Below, in pieces: positions 8,352-18,400 of a stretch of 64,000 bases of DNA. Under the pieces are notes generated by a model. The model was not told the origin of the DNA, searched no databases, and was given only the letters and a program-made list of their open reading frames with translations. The stretch spans positions 620,001 through 684,000 of the forward strand of contig CANMSE010000002.1 of the NCBI GenBank assembly GCA_947500555.1, read 5' to 3'. Numbering within the stretch: the first letter of the stretch is position 1; each line of letters starts with the position of its first letter. The translations under genes and the position numbers were made by a program. The DNA is from an uncultured Fulvivirga sp. GTDB taxonomy: Bacteria > Bacteroidota > Bacteroidia > Cytophagales > Cyclobacteriaceae.

Positions 8352-8946
8352 AGCTATTCATTTTAAATGATAGTGACTCTTTAACAATAGGCCACTCTGA
8401 ATTCAAGATAGAAAATACAACAGTATCACGCAGAAGTCCATGTTGGTCTATTTTATGATTTCTCAAAACTCCATCTTGCTTTGCACCTAGTCTCAAAATA
8501 GCATTTCGAGATCTATGATTATGCCAATGGGTTCTAAATTCAACAGCAATGCAATTGAGAATCTCAAAGGCATAATTGAGTAATAAGTATTTACATTCTG
8601 TATTTACGCCCGTTCGTTGAAATGATTTGGCATACCATGTATAGCCAATTTCCAACCTCTTGTCAGATGGACTAATATTGCAAAATCTCGTTGACCCTAT
8701 GATTTGACTACTGGCGTTTTCTATAACAACGAACGGGAGGCATTTATTTTCAAGGCATTCGTTTTCAGCGTTGCTTATGTAATTATCTATGGTCGATTCT
8801 GAGGGCACACTGGTGAACCAGATATCTGAAAGATTACCATTCTTTGAGGCATTTAAAAGTCCTGCTTTATGATTTTGATGTAGTGGAAGTAGACTAACCA
8901 GATGGCCAGTGAGCTCTACTTTTTCAAGCCATTTTTTACTACTCAT
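8335..8946 (-). CDS. GNAT family N-acetyltransferase (RimJ/RimL-like)
   Basis: A 203-residue GNAT acetyltransferase of the RimJ/RimL type: LEIGYTWYAKSFQRTGVNTECKYLLLNYAFE (about 95-125) carries the acetyl-CoA-binding turn, and HNHRSRNAILRLGAKQDGVLRNH (about 143-165) is the usual distal motif. The substrate is unknown; relatives acetylate protein N-termini, amino acids or drugs. It is the first gene of a two-gene minus-strand unit, divergent from the MocR-type gene across 86 bases. Confidence 0.8.
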   Translation of the reverse strand: MSSKKWLEKVELTGHLVSLLPLHQNHKAGLLNASKNGNLSDIWFTSVPSESTIDNYISNAENECLENKCLPFVVIENASSQIIGSTRFCNISPSDKRLEIGYTWYAKSFQRTGVNTECKYLLLNYAFEILNCIAVEFRTHWHNHRSRNAILRLGAKQDGVLRNHKIDQHGLLRDTVVFSILNSEWPIVKESLSFKMNSYELSH

Positions 8947-8983
8947 TATTAAACAAAATTTTATTTCTTCGATATTATCAATA

Positions 8984-9032
8984 AACCGGATTATATTTAG
9001 GCTCCTTATTTTTATCTCTAAAGGGTCCGGTT
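8984..9032. promoter_or_regulatory. Inverted-repeat candidate operator before the MocR-type gene
   Basis: AACCGGA (8984-8990) and TCCGGTT (9026-9032) are perfect inverted arms ending directly at the regulator's ATG. Inside them, TTTAG (just after the left arm) and CTAAA (just before the right arm) extend the symmetry with slightly different spacing. MocR-family regulators commonly bind repeated sites in the gap to a divergent gene, so this is a candidate site for self-regulation and control of the GNAT/FMN-barrel pair. Confidence 0.45.
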
Positions 9033-10493
9033 ATGTATCCATGGAAAACAACATTTCAACTAGACAGCAAAAGTAGTGAGCCCAAATACTTACAATTAAG
9101 CGATCTTTTTATCAAAGAGATTACTGCTGGCAGACTACAATCTGATCAGAAACTACCGGGAAGTAGGAAATTAAGTGAGCTGTTACGGGTTAACAGAAAA
9201 ACAATCATCAGAGCATATGATGAGTTGGTAGCCCAAGGCTGGCTCAAAAATGAAAAATCATCAGGTACCTTTATTTCAACCCACCTGCCAATTCCAACTG
9301 CTATTCCTATTGTAACAAATGACTCAGGTTTCAAAAAAGCAAAGCCTACTAAAGTCATAAGTCACTTTAATCATATTCATTTACCATCAAAAAATGAAGC
9401 GTCCATTAAATTTGATGGCGGGGCACCAGATGCTCGCTTAGCTCCTTTAGATTGGATATATAAGGAATGCAAATCTCTAACCAAGGCCAATTATGGTAGG
9501 CCACTGTTAAAGTACGGAAGCACAGAAGGTGAACCTCAGCTTATAGCAACATTGGAAAAGTATTTATCCGAAACAAGGGGATTAAATGTAAATACCAAAC
9601 GGATATTGATAACAAGAGGTAGTCAAATGGGTATTTATCTTACTTTTCAAACACTAATTGAAACAGGAGATATTGTAATTGTAGGAAACTCATCATATGA
9701 TGCCGCTGACTGGACAGCTATGCAATGTGGTGCAAAACTATCACACATTAAAGTTGATGAGAATGGAATGGATACAAACGAGTTGGAGACTTTCTGCAAA
9801 AGCAATAGTGTAAAAGTAGTTTACCTAACTCCACACCACCACTACCCTACTACTGTTACTCTAACTAACGAGCGAAGAGTGCACCTTTTACAGCTAGCAT
9901 CTAAATACGACTTCTATATTTTGGAAGATGATTATGATTATGACTTTCATTATTCAAGTCGACCTATTCTACCTTTAGCCAGTTTAGATAATGAAGGAAG
10001 AGTCATTTACATAGGTTCATTTAGCAAAATAATAGCACCGTCTATAAGAGTCGGTTATACAGTTAGTTCTTCACCAATAGCTGATGAGATGAGTAAAATT
10101 CGATATATCATTGACCGGCAAGGAGATCATATATTGCAAAGGGCTATTTCAGAAAGCATAAAATCAGGACAGTTAAGCAGACACCTTAAGAAAAGTTTGA
10201 TAACCTACAGAAAGCGAAGAGATCATCTGACAGAACTTTTGAATCATGAACTGTCTGATTATACTGACTTTAACATCCCTGAAGGGGGCATGGCGGTATG
10301 GACTAAATTCAAAAATATCAAACTTGACCAGTTAAAGCCAATTTTGGAAAAACTCAGCCTTTCGATGGATATTGATCGGGAGCTTTCGATAAAGTTCAAT
10401 GCCTGCCGAATAGGGTTTGCATCCTTAAATGAACAAGAAATGACGAGTGGGATAGAATTATTAAAGAAAGGGGTTAAACAGCTCGCATCTTGA
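9033..10493 (+). CDS. MocR/PdxR-type regulator (GntR wHTH fused to aminotransferase fold)
   Basis: A 486-residue protein with an N-terminal GntR winged helix (about 1-75, with QKLPGSRKLSELLRVNRKTIIRAYDELVAQGW) and a C-terminal fold-type I aminotransferase domain (about 110-480). The PLP lysine is K332 in GSFSKIIAP, so PLP binding is likely. MocR proteins sense PLP or its conjugates with amino acids and regulate vitamin B6, GABA or taurine genes. The divergent neighbours (GNAT and flavin split-barrel genes) are the probable targets. The 3' end overlaps the converging dnaA by 20 bases. Confidence 0.85.
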   Translation: MYPWKTTFQLDSKSSEPKYLQLSDLFIKEITAGRLQSDQKLPGSRKLSELLRVNRKTIIRAYDELVAQGWLKNEKSSGTFISTHLPIPTAIPIVTNDSGFKKAKPTKVISHFNHIHLPSKNEASIKFDGGAPDARLAPLDWIYKECKSLTKANYGRPLLKYGSTEGEPQLIATLEKYLSETRGLNVNTKRILITRGSQMGIYLTFQTLIETGDIVIVGNSSYDAADWTAMQCGAKLSHIKVDENGMDTNELETFCKSNSVKVVYLTPHHHYPTTVTLTNERRVHLLQLASKYDFYILEDDYDYDFHYSSRPILPLASLDNEGRVIYIGSFSKIIAPSIRVGYTVSSSPIADEMSKIRYIIDRQGDHILQRAISESIKSGQLSRHLKKSLITYRKRRDHLTELLNHELSDYTDFNIPEGGMAVWTKFKNIKLDQLKPILEKLSLSMDIDRELSIKFNACRIGFASLNEQEMTSGIELLKKGVKQLAS

Positions 10494-11895
10494 GCTTCTT
10501 TTTAAGCTCCTCTACCTGAGATTTGAAATTAGAATCAACATCCATCATATCATTGACAGATTGCACCGCGTGAATAACTGTGCTATGATCTCTGCCTCCA
10601 AAATGATATCCTATAGCTTTTAAAGAGTGGTTAGTATACTCCTTTGAAAAATACATCGCTACCTGCCTGGCAATGACAATTTCTTTTTTTCTAATTTTAT
10701 CTTTAAGGAGTTCAACATCTACTTTGAAATATTCAGAAACGGTCTTTTGGATGTAGTCAATACCCACTTCAGTTTCTATATCATGAACTATATTCTTCAA
10801 TGTCTGCTTTGCTAGTTCCAAATCAAGCTCTACACGGCTTAAAGAAGCATGAGCTATCAATGAAATAAGCACCCCTTCTAGTTCTCTAACATTAGTATCA
10901 ACACTGTAAGCCAAATATTCTACCACATTGTCTGGTATATAAATACCATCAGCCTGCATTTTCCGCTGAATAATGGCTACGCGAGTTTCATAATCAGGCT
11001 GTTGTAAATCTGCTGTTAGTCCCCACTTAAATCTTGAAAGCAAACGCTCCTCTAGTCCTTTCAAATCACGTGGTGGGCAATCACTTGTCATAATTATCTG
11101 CTTCCCAGCTTGATGCAAATGGTTAAAAATATGAAAGAAAATCTCTTGAGTTCTTTCTTTACCAGCCAAAAACTGAACATCATCAATAATCAAAACATCT
11201 ACTTGCATGTAGAAATTTTGAAACTCTTGAATCTTATTGTTTTTTAAGGCATCAATAAATTGATTAGTGAATTTCTCAGAAGAAACGTAAAGCACAAATC
11301 TGTCTGAAAGATTATTCTTTATCTCATTGCCTATTGATTGAACAAGATGTGTTTTTCCCAGTCCAACTCCTCCATATAACATTAACGGGTTAAACGATGT
11401 GATGCCGGGTTTTTGAGCCACTGCAAAGCCCGCAGACCGTGCAAGCCTATTACAATCTCCTTCAATGTAGGTGTCGAAAGTATAATTTGGATTGAGTTGT
11501 GACTGCTGGTATAAATTTTCAACTGACTTCAACTGAAAAGGAGATACATAATCGTCTTTTCTATTACCAGAATTAAACCTTCCAGAACCAGAATTAGGTA
11601 GTTTCACTGATAAAGGTGCTGAATTACCATTACCCTTATCAACAATAACAGAGTACTCTAGCCTCGCTTTCGGTCCCATTACAGAGGTAATAGCCTTCTT
11701 TAATATTTGAACATAATGTTCTTCCAGCCACTCATAGAAAAATTGACTAGGCACTTGAATGGTCAAAACATTGTTGTCACACTTCATGGGAACAATAGGT
11801 TCAAACCAAGTATTAAAACTCTGCTCAGCAACGCTTTCTTTAATTACCCGAAGGCAATCGCTCCACACAGTTTCACTATCAATTTCCATGTACAC
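10474..11895 (-). CDS. dnaA: Chromosomal replication initiator DnaA
   Basis: DnaA binds origin DnaA boxes and opens the duplex. The 473-residue protein has domain I (about 1-75), a linker, the AAA+ domain with Walker A GGVGLGKTH (175-183) and Walker B VLIIDDVQF (about 234-242). The C-terminal domain IV ends with the GGRDHSTVIHA signature (about 438-448). ATG codons at 11895 and 11889 are both possible starts. dnaN, rpmH and gyrB are not adjacent, and I see no TTATCCACA-type boxes in the 270-base gap upstream. The origin is therefore probably not here, as is common in Bacteroidota. Confidence 0.95.
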   Translation of the reverse strand: MYMEIDSETVWSDCLRVIKESVAEQSFNTWFEPIVPMKCDNNVLTIQVPSQFFYEWLEEHYVQILKKAITSVMGPKARLEYSVIVDKGNGNSAPLSVKLPNSGSGRFNSGNRKDDYVSPFQLKSVENLYQQSQLNPNYTFDTYIEGDCNRLARSAGFAVAQKPGITSFNPLMLYGGVGLGKTHLVQSIGNEIKNNLSDRFVLYVSSEKFTNQFIDALKNNKIQEFQNFYMQVDVLIIDDVQFLAGKERTQEIFFHIFNHLHQAGKQIIMTSDCPPRDLKGLEERLLSRFKWGLTADLQQPDYETRVAIIQRKMQADGIYIPDNVVEYLAYSVDTNVRELEGVLISLIAHASLSRVELDLELAKQTLKNIVHDIETEVGIDYIQKTVSEYFKVDVELLKDKIRKKEIVIARQVAMYFSKEYTNHSLKAIGYHFGGRDHSTVIHAVQSVNDMMDVDSNFKSQVEELKKKLKMRAV

Positions 11896-11955
11896 CTATT
11901 GAAATTCTTTTTAATTGAAAGAGGTATTTGATTTTAAAAAAGGGAATCAAAATTG

Positions 11956-12069
11956 GTGAAAATTTCACGAACAAAAAAGGACATTGACTCGCTAATTCGT
12001 AAAACTTTTTTAATTGATCGAATAGGTAAACGATTTCTTAAAATTATATAACCTTACTGAATTTCAGTA
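11956..12069. promoter_or_regulatory. Two palindromes in the dnaA-mutA intergenic region
   Basis: The 270-base divergent gap between dnaA and mutA holds two perfect odd-length palindromes: GTGAAA-A-TTTCAC (11956-11968) and TACTGAA-T-TTCAGTA (12055-12069). Both share TGAA...TTCA arms. They could be operators for either gene. No exact TAnnTTTG element or DnaA box was found in this gap. Confidence 0.35.
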
Positions 12070-12165
12070 TTTTATTAGAGGTACTGCTGTTAAGTAATTT
12101 GCTTTCAAATACTTTAACTTTACTTTCGATAATTTGATCATAACACTAAATGGATTTGAGCTTCT

Positions 12166-13284
12166 ATGTTTGAAGAATTTGAAAAAAGTGATAAGGAAAA
12201 ATGGCTTGAAAAAGCTACCACCGACCTGAAAGGACAAAATCCACTTGAAAAGTTTAAATGGTCGGTTGACAATATAGAACTAGCGCCATATTATGATCAA
12301 AGTGATCTAAAAACGTCAGATAGCCTTTTTTCCAATAGATCTTTTGTGGAAAATGATCCTTCAGGAGATCCAAGAATATGGAAGAATCTACAGCGAATAA
12401 AAGTTTCTAGTTCAAAAAAAGCTAATACCGCAGTACTAGAAGCACTTAACAGTGGAGCAGACGGTATAGAGCTTCAATTTGACGAATCGTCAAAAATTAA
12501 TTTTGATGAATTGTTAAATGAAGTGATGATGGATTACTGTTACATTTCCTTTATTAACATTCCGTTCGAATCTGCGAAAGAATTAATCAACAGACTTAAC
12601 GCTCATCAACCGATCGAAAAACTTCAGGGGGGCCTATCATTGAGTGGTGGCCAACAAAATGAACGGTTATTCGATTTGATGCAACTAGGCTCAAGTTTCA
12701 AAGAATTCCACTTTATCGAACTGGAAGTAAATGAACATGATTCACCTTCAATGCAAATCAGTTCATTACTTAGCCAAGCTAATAGTATTATTAGAAGTCT
12801 TATTATTCGAGGGATTTCAGTAGAGCGGGCTACCAAATCAATTTCAATGAGTCTTGATACAGGGACTGCGTTTTTTGAAACTATAGCAAAGATCAAAGCC
12901 TTGAGACAACTGTTTTATCAAGTAGTCAGAGCGTATGGAAATAATTCATTCTTGCCAGAAGATCTACATATTAAATGTGTTTCCAAAGCATGGAATGATG
13001 AACTCTATCAACCACATGCAAATATGTTAAAAGGGAGTACCGCAGGGCTAGCTGCTATATTAGGCGGGTGCGATTCATTACTTATTTTGCCTGAAAAAGA
13101 AGATGAATCCGTGTCTTCTAGAATTGCGCTAAATGTATCAACCGTCTTAAAAGAAGAAGCCTACTTGGCAAAAGTAGCTGACCCGGCTGCCGGCTCCTAT
13201 TATATTGAACATCTGACTGAAGAAATAGCTAAATCTTCTTGGTCTCAATTCCAATCTCAAGTAGATCAATCTTATGAAGCCTGA
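12166..13284 (+). CDS. mutA: Methylmalonyl-CoA mutase small subunit
   Basis: The non-catalytic subunit of adenosylcobalamin-dependent methylmalonyl-CoA mutase, which interconverts succinyl-CoA and (R)-methylmalonyl-CoA in propionate metabolism. The protein keeps the TIM-barrel features, including [22 protein letters not shown] (about 285-306) and [22 protein letters not shown] (about 340-361). At 372 residues it is well short of the 600-plus of characterised small subunits and lacks the C-terminal cobalamin-like domain. Its last codons overlap the mutB start by 11 bases, so the two are translationally coupled. Confidence 0.88.
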   Translation: MFEEFEKSDKEKWLEKATTDLKGQNPLEKFKWSVDNIELAPYYDQSDLKTSDSLFSNRSFVENDPSGDPRIWKNLQRIKVSSSKKANTAVLEALNSGADGIELQFDESSKINFDELLNEVMMDYCYISFINIPFESAKELINRLNAHQPIEKLQGGLSLSGGQQNERLFDLMQLGSSFKEFHFIELEVNEHDSPSMQISSLLSQANSIIRSLIIRGISVERATKSISMSLDTGTAFFETIAKIKALRQLFYQVVRAYGNNSFLPEDLHIKCVSKAWNDELYQPHANMLKGSTAGLAAILGGCDSLLILPEKEDESVSSRIALNVSTVLKEEAYLAKVADPAAGSYYIEHLTEEIAKSSWSQFQSQVDQSYEA

Positions 13285-15400
13285 TTTCAAAAATATCACT
13301 TACGACCAATACAAGCCTGCCACAAAAGAAGGTCATGACCAATCAAATTGGCCTACTGCTGAGAAAATTGATATTCCTGGAATGCTAAAGGCGGATCAAT
13401 TAGATTCTTTTGATCACATAGGGTTCACAGCAGGTTTGCCCCCTTATTTAAGAGGGCCTTATACCACCATGTACGCAAGCCGACCATGGACTATAAGACA
13501 ATATGCAGGGTTTTCTACAGCGGAAGAGTCCAATGCTTTTTACAGAAAAAATCTAGCTGCTGGTCAAAAAGGGCTTTCTGTTGCCTTCGATTTAGCAACT
13601 CATAGGGGTTATGACTCCGACCATCCTAGGGTGACAGGGGATGTGGGTAAGGCTGGTGTTGCCATTGATTCGGTGGAAGATATGAAGGTACTATTTGACC
13701 AAATACCTTTAGATCAAATGTCTGTTTCAATGACCATGAATGGGGCTGTTATTCCAATAATGGCTTTTTATATTGTTGCTGCTCAAGAACAAGGTGTTTC
13801 TCCTGAGCAATTAAGTGGTACGATCCAAAATGATATTTTAAAGGAATTCATGGTTCGTAATACTTATATCTATCCTCCTCTTCCTTCAATGAAGTTGATT
13901 GCCGATATTTTTGAGTACACCTCACAAAGAATGCCCCGGTTCAATTCTATAAGTATCAGTGGCTATCATATTCAGGAGGCTGGCGGCACGGCAGATATTG
14001 AACTTGCTTACACACTAGCAGATGGTTTAGAATATCTAAGAACCGGTGTAAAAGCCGGTATGGATATCGATGTATTCGCTCCAAGACTTTCATTCTTTTG
14101 GGGCATTGGCATGAACCACTTTATGGAGATTGCGAAATTAAGGGCTGGAAGACTTCTGTGGTCCAAAATAGTTCAGCAGTTCAATCCTGAAAACCCAAAA
14201 TCATTAGCACTTCGTACCCATTCTCAAACTTCAGGATGGAGCTTAACGGAGCAAGACCCTTATAACAATGTTACTCGAACATGCATAGAAGCACTTGCAG
14301 CAGCCTTAGGTCATACGCAATCACTACATACCAACGCATTAGATGAGGCCATAGCTTTACCAACAGATTTTTCGGCTAAAATAGCACGTAATACACAGTT
14401 ATATCTTCAAAATGAGACTAACATCACCAAAGTAGTTGATCCATGGGGTGGTTCTTATTATGTGGAATATTTAACCGATCAATTGGTAAAAAAAGCATGG
14501 AGGTTGATTGAAGAAGTTGAAGAGCTCGGAGGTATGGCAAAAGCTATCGAAAGTGGCTTGCCTAAAATGAGAATAGAAGAGGCTGCAGCTCGCAAACAAG
14601 CACGTATAGATTCTGGCCGTGACATTATTGTTGGAGTCAACCGATTTCAAACAGATGAAAAACCTGATTTTGACACTCTGGAAGTAGACAACACAAAAGT
14701 GAGAGACTTACAGATAGCTCGTCTGAATGAAATAAAGGCTTCAAGAGACTCAGATGCCGTTGCTATGGCATTGGGTAAATTAACCCAGGCGGCTGAGAAC
14801 AAAAGTCAGAATATATTGGAACTGGCTGTTGAAGCAGCTCGATTAAGAGCGACTCTTGGTGAAATTTCGGATGCTTTAGAAAAAGTATATGGGAGACACA
14901 AAGCCAAAATAAGATCAATTTCAGGAGTTTATTCAGGAGAAGTTAAAATGGATGAAAATTTCAAAGAGGCAAAAAAACTGTCAGATGAATTTGCTTCATT
15001 AGAAGGTAGAAGGCCAAGAATTATGGTAGCCAAAATGGGTCAGGATGGTCATGATCGTGGAGCAAAAGTAATTGCCACAAGTTTTGCTGATCTCGGCTTT
15101 GATGTTGATATAGGTCCTTTATTCCAAACACCAGCAGAGGTAGCGAAACAGGCAACCGAAAATGACGTTCATGTTATAGGCGCTTCCAGTTTAGCCGCTG
15201 GTCACAAGACGTTAATCCCCGAACTCATAAAATCATTGAAGCAATTGGGGCGTGAAGACATTATGGTAATTGCAGGTGGTGTAATACCTCCCAAAGATTA
15301 TGATTTTCTTTATAAAGCTGGAGTAAGTGGTGTTTTCGGTCCAGGTACCGTCATAGCAGAAGCTGCAAGTGACATTCTAAAAAAGCTAATAAAAGAATAG
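13274..15400 (+). CDS. mutB: Methylmalonyl-CoA mutase large (catalytic) subunit
   Basis: The catalytic subunit, 708 residues, normal length. The N-terminal TIM barrel starts with [31 protein letters not shown] sequence (about 54-80). It also has [20 protein letters not shown] (about 315-334), with the substrate-contact region, and [11 protein letters not shown]. The C-terminal B12 domain carries the base-off DxHxxG motif as [10 protein letters not shown] (about 589-598), plus [12 protein letters not shown] and a GG-containing strand. Together with the overlapping mutA it forms the heterodimer. No meaB-type GTPase or epimerase gene is adjacent. Confidence 0.95.
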   Translation: MKPDFKNITYDQYKPATKEGHDQSNWPTAEKIDIPGMLKADQLDSFDHIGFTAGLPPYLRGPYTTMYASRPWTIRQYAGFSTAEESNAFYRKNLAAGQKGLSVAFDLATHRGYDSDHPRVTGDVGKAGVAIDSVEDMKVLFDQIPLDQMSVSMTMNGAVIPIMAFYIVAAQEQGVSPEQLSGTIQNDILKEFMVRNTYIYPPLPSMKLIADIFEYTSQRMPRFNSISISGYHIQEAGGTADIELAYTLADGLEYLRTGVKAGMDIDVFAPRLSFFWGIGMNHFMEIAKLRAGRLLWSKIVQQFNPENPKSLALRTHSQTSGWSLTEQDPYNNVTRTCIEALAAALGHTQSLHTNALDEAIALPTDFSAKIARNTQLYLQNETNITKVVDPWGGSYYVEYLTDQLVKKAWRLIEEVEELGGMAKAIESGLPKMRIEEAAARKQARIDSGRDIIVGVNRFQTDEKPDFDTLEVDNTKVRDLQIARLNEIKASRDSDAVAMALGKLTQAAENKSQNILELAVEAARLRATLGEISDALEKVYGRHKAKIRSISGVYSGEVKMDENFKEAKKLSDEFASLEGRRPRIMVAKMGQDGHDRGAKVIATSFADLGFDVDIGPLFQTPAEVAKQATENDVHVIGASSLAAGHKTLIPELIKSLKQLGREDIMVIAGGVIPPKDYDFLYKAGVSGVFGPGTVIAEAASDILKKLIKE

Positions 15401-15446
15401 TATTCAGATATTGATTAAATTTAATAGTCACAAATTCAGTACAACC

Positions 15447-18400
15447 ATGAAGACAATTATAAGTTGTTTAGCCATAGCCATTTTTATTACTGTTACGAGC
15501 CCCCTGGCTATTTCACAAAAATGGGATAAATATATAGCCAAAGCTGATGCAGAATATGATGAGGGGGATTATGAAAAAGCCAAGAAGATTTTAGAAAAAT
15601 TTAAAGTCAAAGTGGTTAAAAAGCTTGGGATAAGTAATGAATACATGCCAGAATACTATCTCCGAGCGGCAAGGTTTAATTTGGCCTTAGGCTACTTGGT
15701 CAGCTTCAATAGTGATGTTGCAAATATGCTCTCTACAAGTATTGCAAAGTATGGTGAGACGAGTCCAGAACATGCTTTAAATAAAATCAAAGTGGCTAAA
15801 ATAATGGCCCACTATGGTGATTTTGTTAAAGCAAGAGATTATTTAGCTGAAGCGACAGCCACTTTGGAATCTTCTCCATCCTATGATGAAAATACCAAAG
15901 CTCAAGTTTCTTTAACTAAAGCTGAAATTTTAAGTGGGCAGGGCTATTATGCAAAAGCGCTAAGCTTGATAGAAGAAAACCTTGAGTATTTCAGATCTCG
16001 TGCTGTCCCAAAAATCAGCTATATCGATGAAAGTGGAAAGCTTAAAACAAGAAGATTAACAGAACAAGAAGTAAAAGAGCGATTAGGTGAATATGCAAGG
16101 CTATTAACTTTAAAGTCTAATACATACAGATTAAGAGGAAGTTATAACAGCGCTGACAGTGCTTTTGTAAGATCTGAAGCCTGGATATCTTCCAATTTGG
16201 GCGCCAAGGACATTCGATATGTTCAGAATCAATTCCTGCACGGAAAGCTTTTAGTAGAAAATGGGATCAACGTAGATCGAATGCCCAGAGAAGTGAGATT
16301 CGACAAAACACTGGATAAGCTGAAAAAAGATTATGAAGAATCTCATTACATGGCGTTCGATTTGTATGAAGCCTTATTGAAGCAATACTTGTACACTAAT
16401 GAAAAAGGCAAGTATAAGAATGTGAAAGTTGAGTATGAAAAGGCGATCAAACGTAATTTTAAGCGCACTAGTTTGCATTATATTAACCTGGAAACCATTG
16501 AGTTTGATTCCAAACTGACAAAAGATAAGACTAAAAACCTTGGAGCTGAAGCTCAGTCCATTCTATCAAGTACTAAATCCCTTCCAAAGAACCACGAAAA
16601 GACTGTTTCTTTATTAGAGTTTTTGTATCGCCTTGATATTCAAAATCGAAAATTCAATGATGCTCAAGAGCATCTTGAAGAGATTATTGAAATAAAGCAG
16701 AGTCTATATGGAGAAGAATCTCCGGTTTACCATATAGCGAGACTAGAGCTTGCTAATCATTATGTAGACTACTCCGATAACATTTCAGAAGCAGAAAAAA
16801 TTTATAACGAAAGCTTCTTTAATGTGGCCCAAAAAGAAATAGATAGCTGGCATAAAGATTATACAGAAATACTTAATCATTTAGCTAAGTATTACACCAT
16901 TACAGACCAATACAAAAAAGCTACTGAAACTTTAAACAAGGCATTATTCGCATCAAGGGCCAAATACTCAAATGAAGACCCCAACTACGGAGTAGAATTA
17001 TCATTAATTGCAGGCTTACAATTGACACTTGGTCAATATGATGATGCCGAAGACAATCTAAATCAAGCCATCCCGGTCCTTGAAGCAGTAAAAAAAGATG
17101 AGTATCGTGTGGTTGACTATGTCAAAGCACTTGAAACGCAAGCGAGACTATTTGCAATTAAAGGACTATTCGATGAAGCTGAGGAAAATATTTCGCAATC
17201 AAGAAGATTACTTCGTAAGACAGAGTCTACTGTAGTTTATGATGAACTTGCGGCTGCAGAAGATCTGTCAAGCTTGTACATTACCTTAGGCAGATATTCT
17301 GAAACAGAAGAACTTCTAATTTCCCTAATCCATGCTGATGAAGAACGCTATGGAGCTACGTCAAGGAAGCTAATCACACCGTTGGTTAATATGGGCCAGC
17401 TGGAATTAATCACCGGTGATTATCCAGATGCTGAAAAAACTGCTGTCAGGGCTAATACAATAGCGCAAAATATCTTTGGAGGCAACTCTTCAAAACTGGC
17501 ACCTACCCTTATTTTATTATCCGATCTGTACACAAGTATTGGAGACTATGACAAAGCAGAAAACAATATTGAAAAAGCAATTGAAATACAACGCGAACAG
17601 TTTGGTTATAATCATGTGGATGTGGGTAAGTCACTTACTAAGCTTGGTATTATTAAGTTTCACAAAGGTGACAACCTGAAAGAGGTTGAAAAAATTATGG
17701 ATGAGGCTCGAAATATCATTGAGTCTAAACTCGGAAACAGAAACCCGACTTACGCCAATATATTGACAGACATAGCGAAAGTTTATATTTCTGATCAGCG
17801 ATTTGATGAAGCATTTAACGCCTTAACACTAGCCGAGAAAATATGGGAAGCTAAGGTAGGTCGTAGAAATAATATCAATACAGCATCAATATACACTTTG
17901 ATTGGTGACATTCATTATTTACAAAGAAGCTATGATCTTGCTGAGGAAAATTACGAAAAATCTAAAAAACTTTACGAGAAGTTTTTCAACCGTAATCACC
18001 CAGAGTATGTAAAAATACTATCTAAGCTCAGTAAAGTGTATTATATGGAGGGTGATTCCAAACGATCTGTTAAGAATATTGAAGAGGCCCTTGCTAACTA
18101 TCAGAACTTTATAAGAGACTACTTCCCTGCCCTTAGTGAGCGTGAAAAGGCAAAGTACTGGAACACTATAAAGTCCGATTATGAATTCTATAATACACTG
18201 GCATTCAAGCTCAAAGATGAAGATGAAAAAATAGTAGGAAACGTATTTAACAATGCCTTATTGACAAAAGCCATATTGCTCAACTCTTCAATCAAAATCA
18301 GAGAGAGGATTTTGAGTAGTAACGATACTGATCTTAAAAACAAGTATAATAATTGGATTGAAAAGAAAGAGCAGTTAACTAACGTTCTTTCAATGAGTAT

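Noticed and set aside
11896..12165. Replication origin next to dnaA
   Set aside because: No TTATCCACA-type DnaA boxes or clear AT-rich unwinding repeats were seen, and dnaN, rpmH and gyrB are not adjacent. In this phylum dnaA is often away from the origin.
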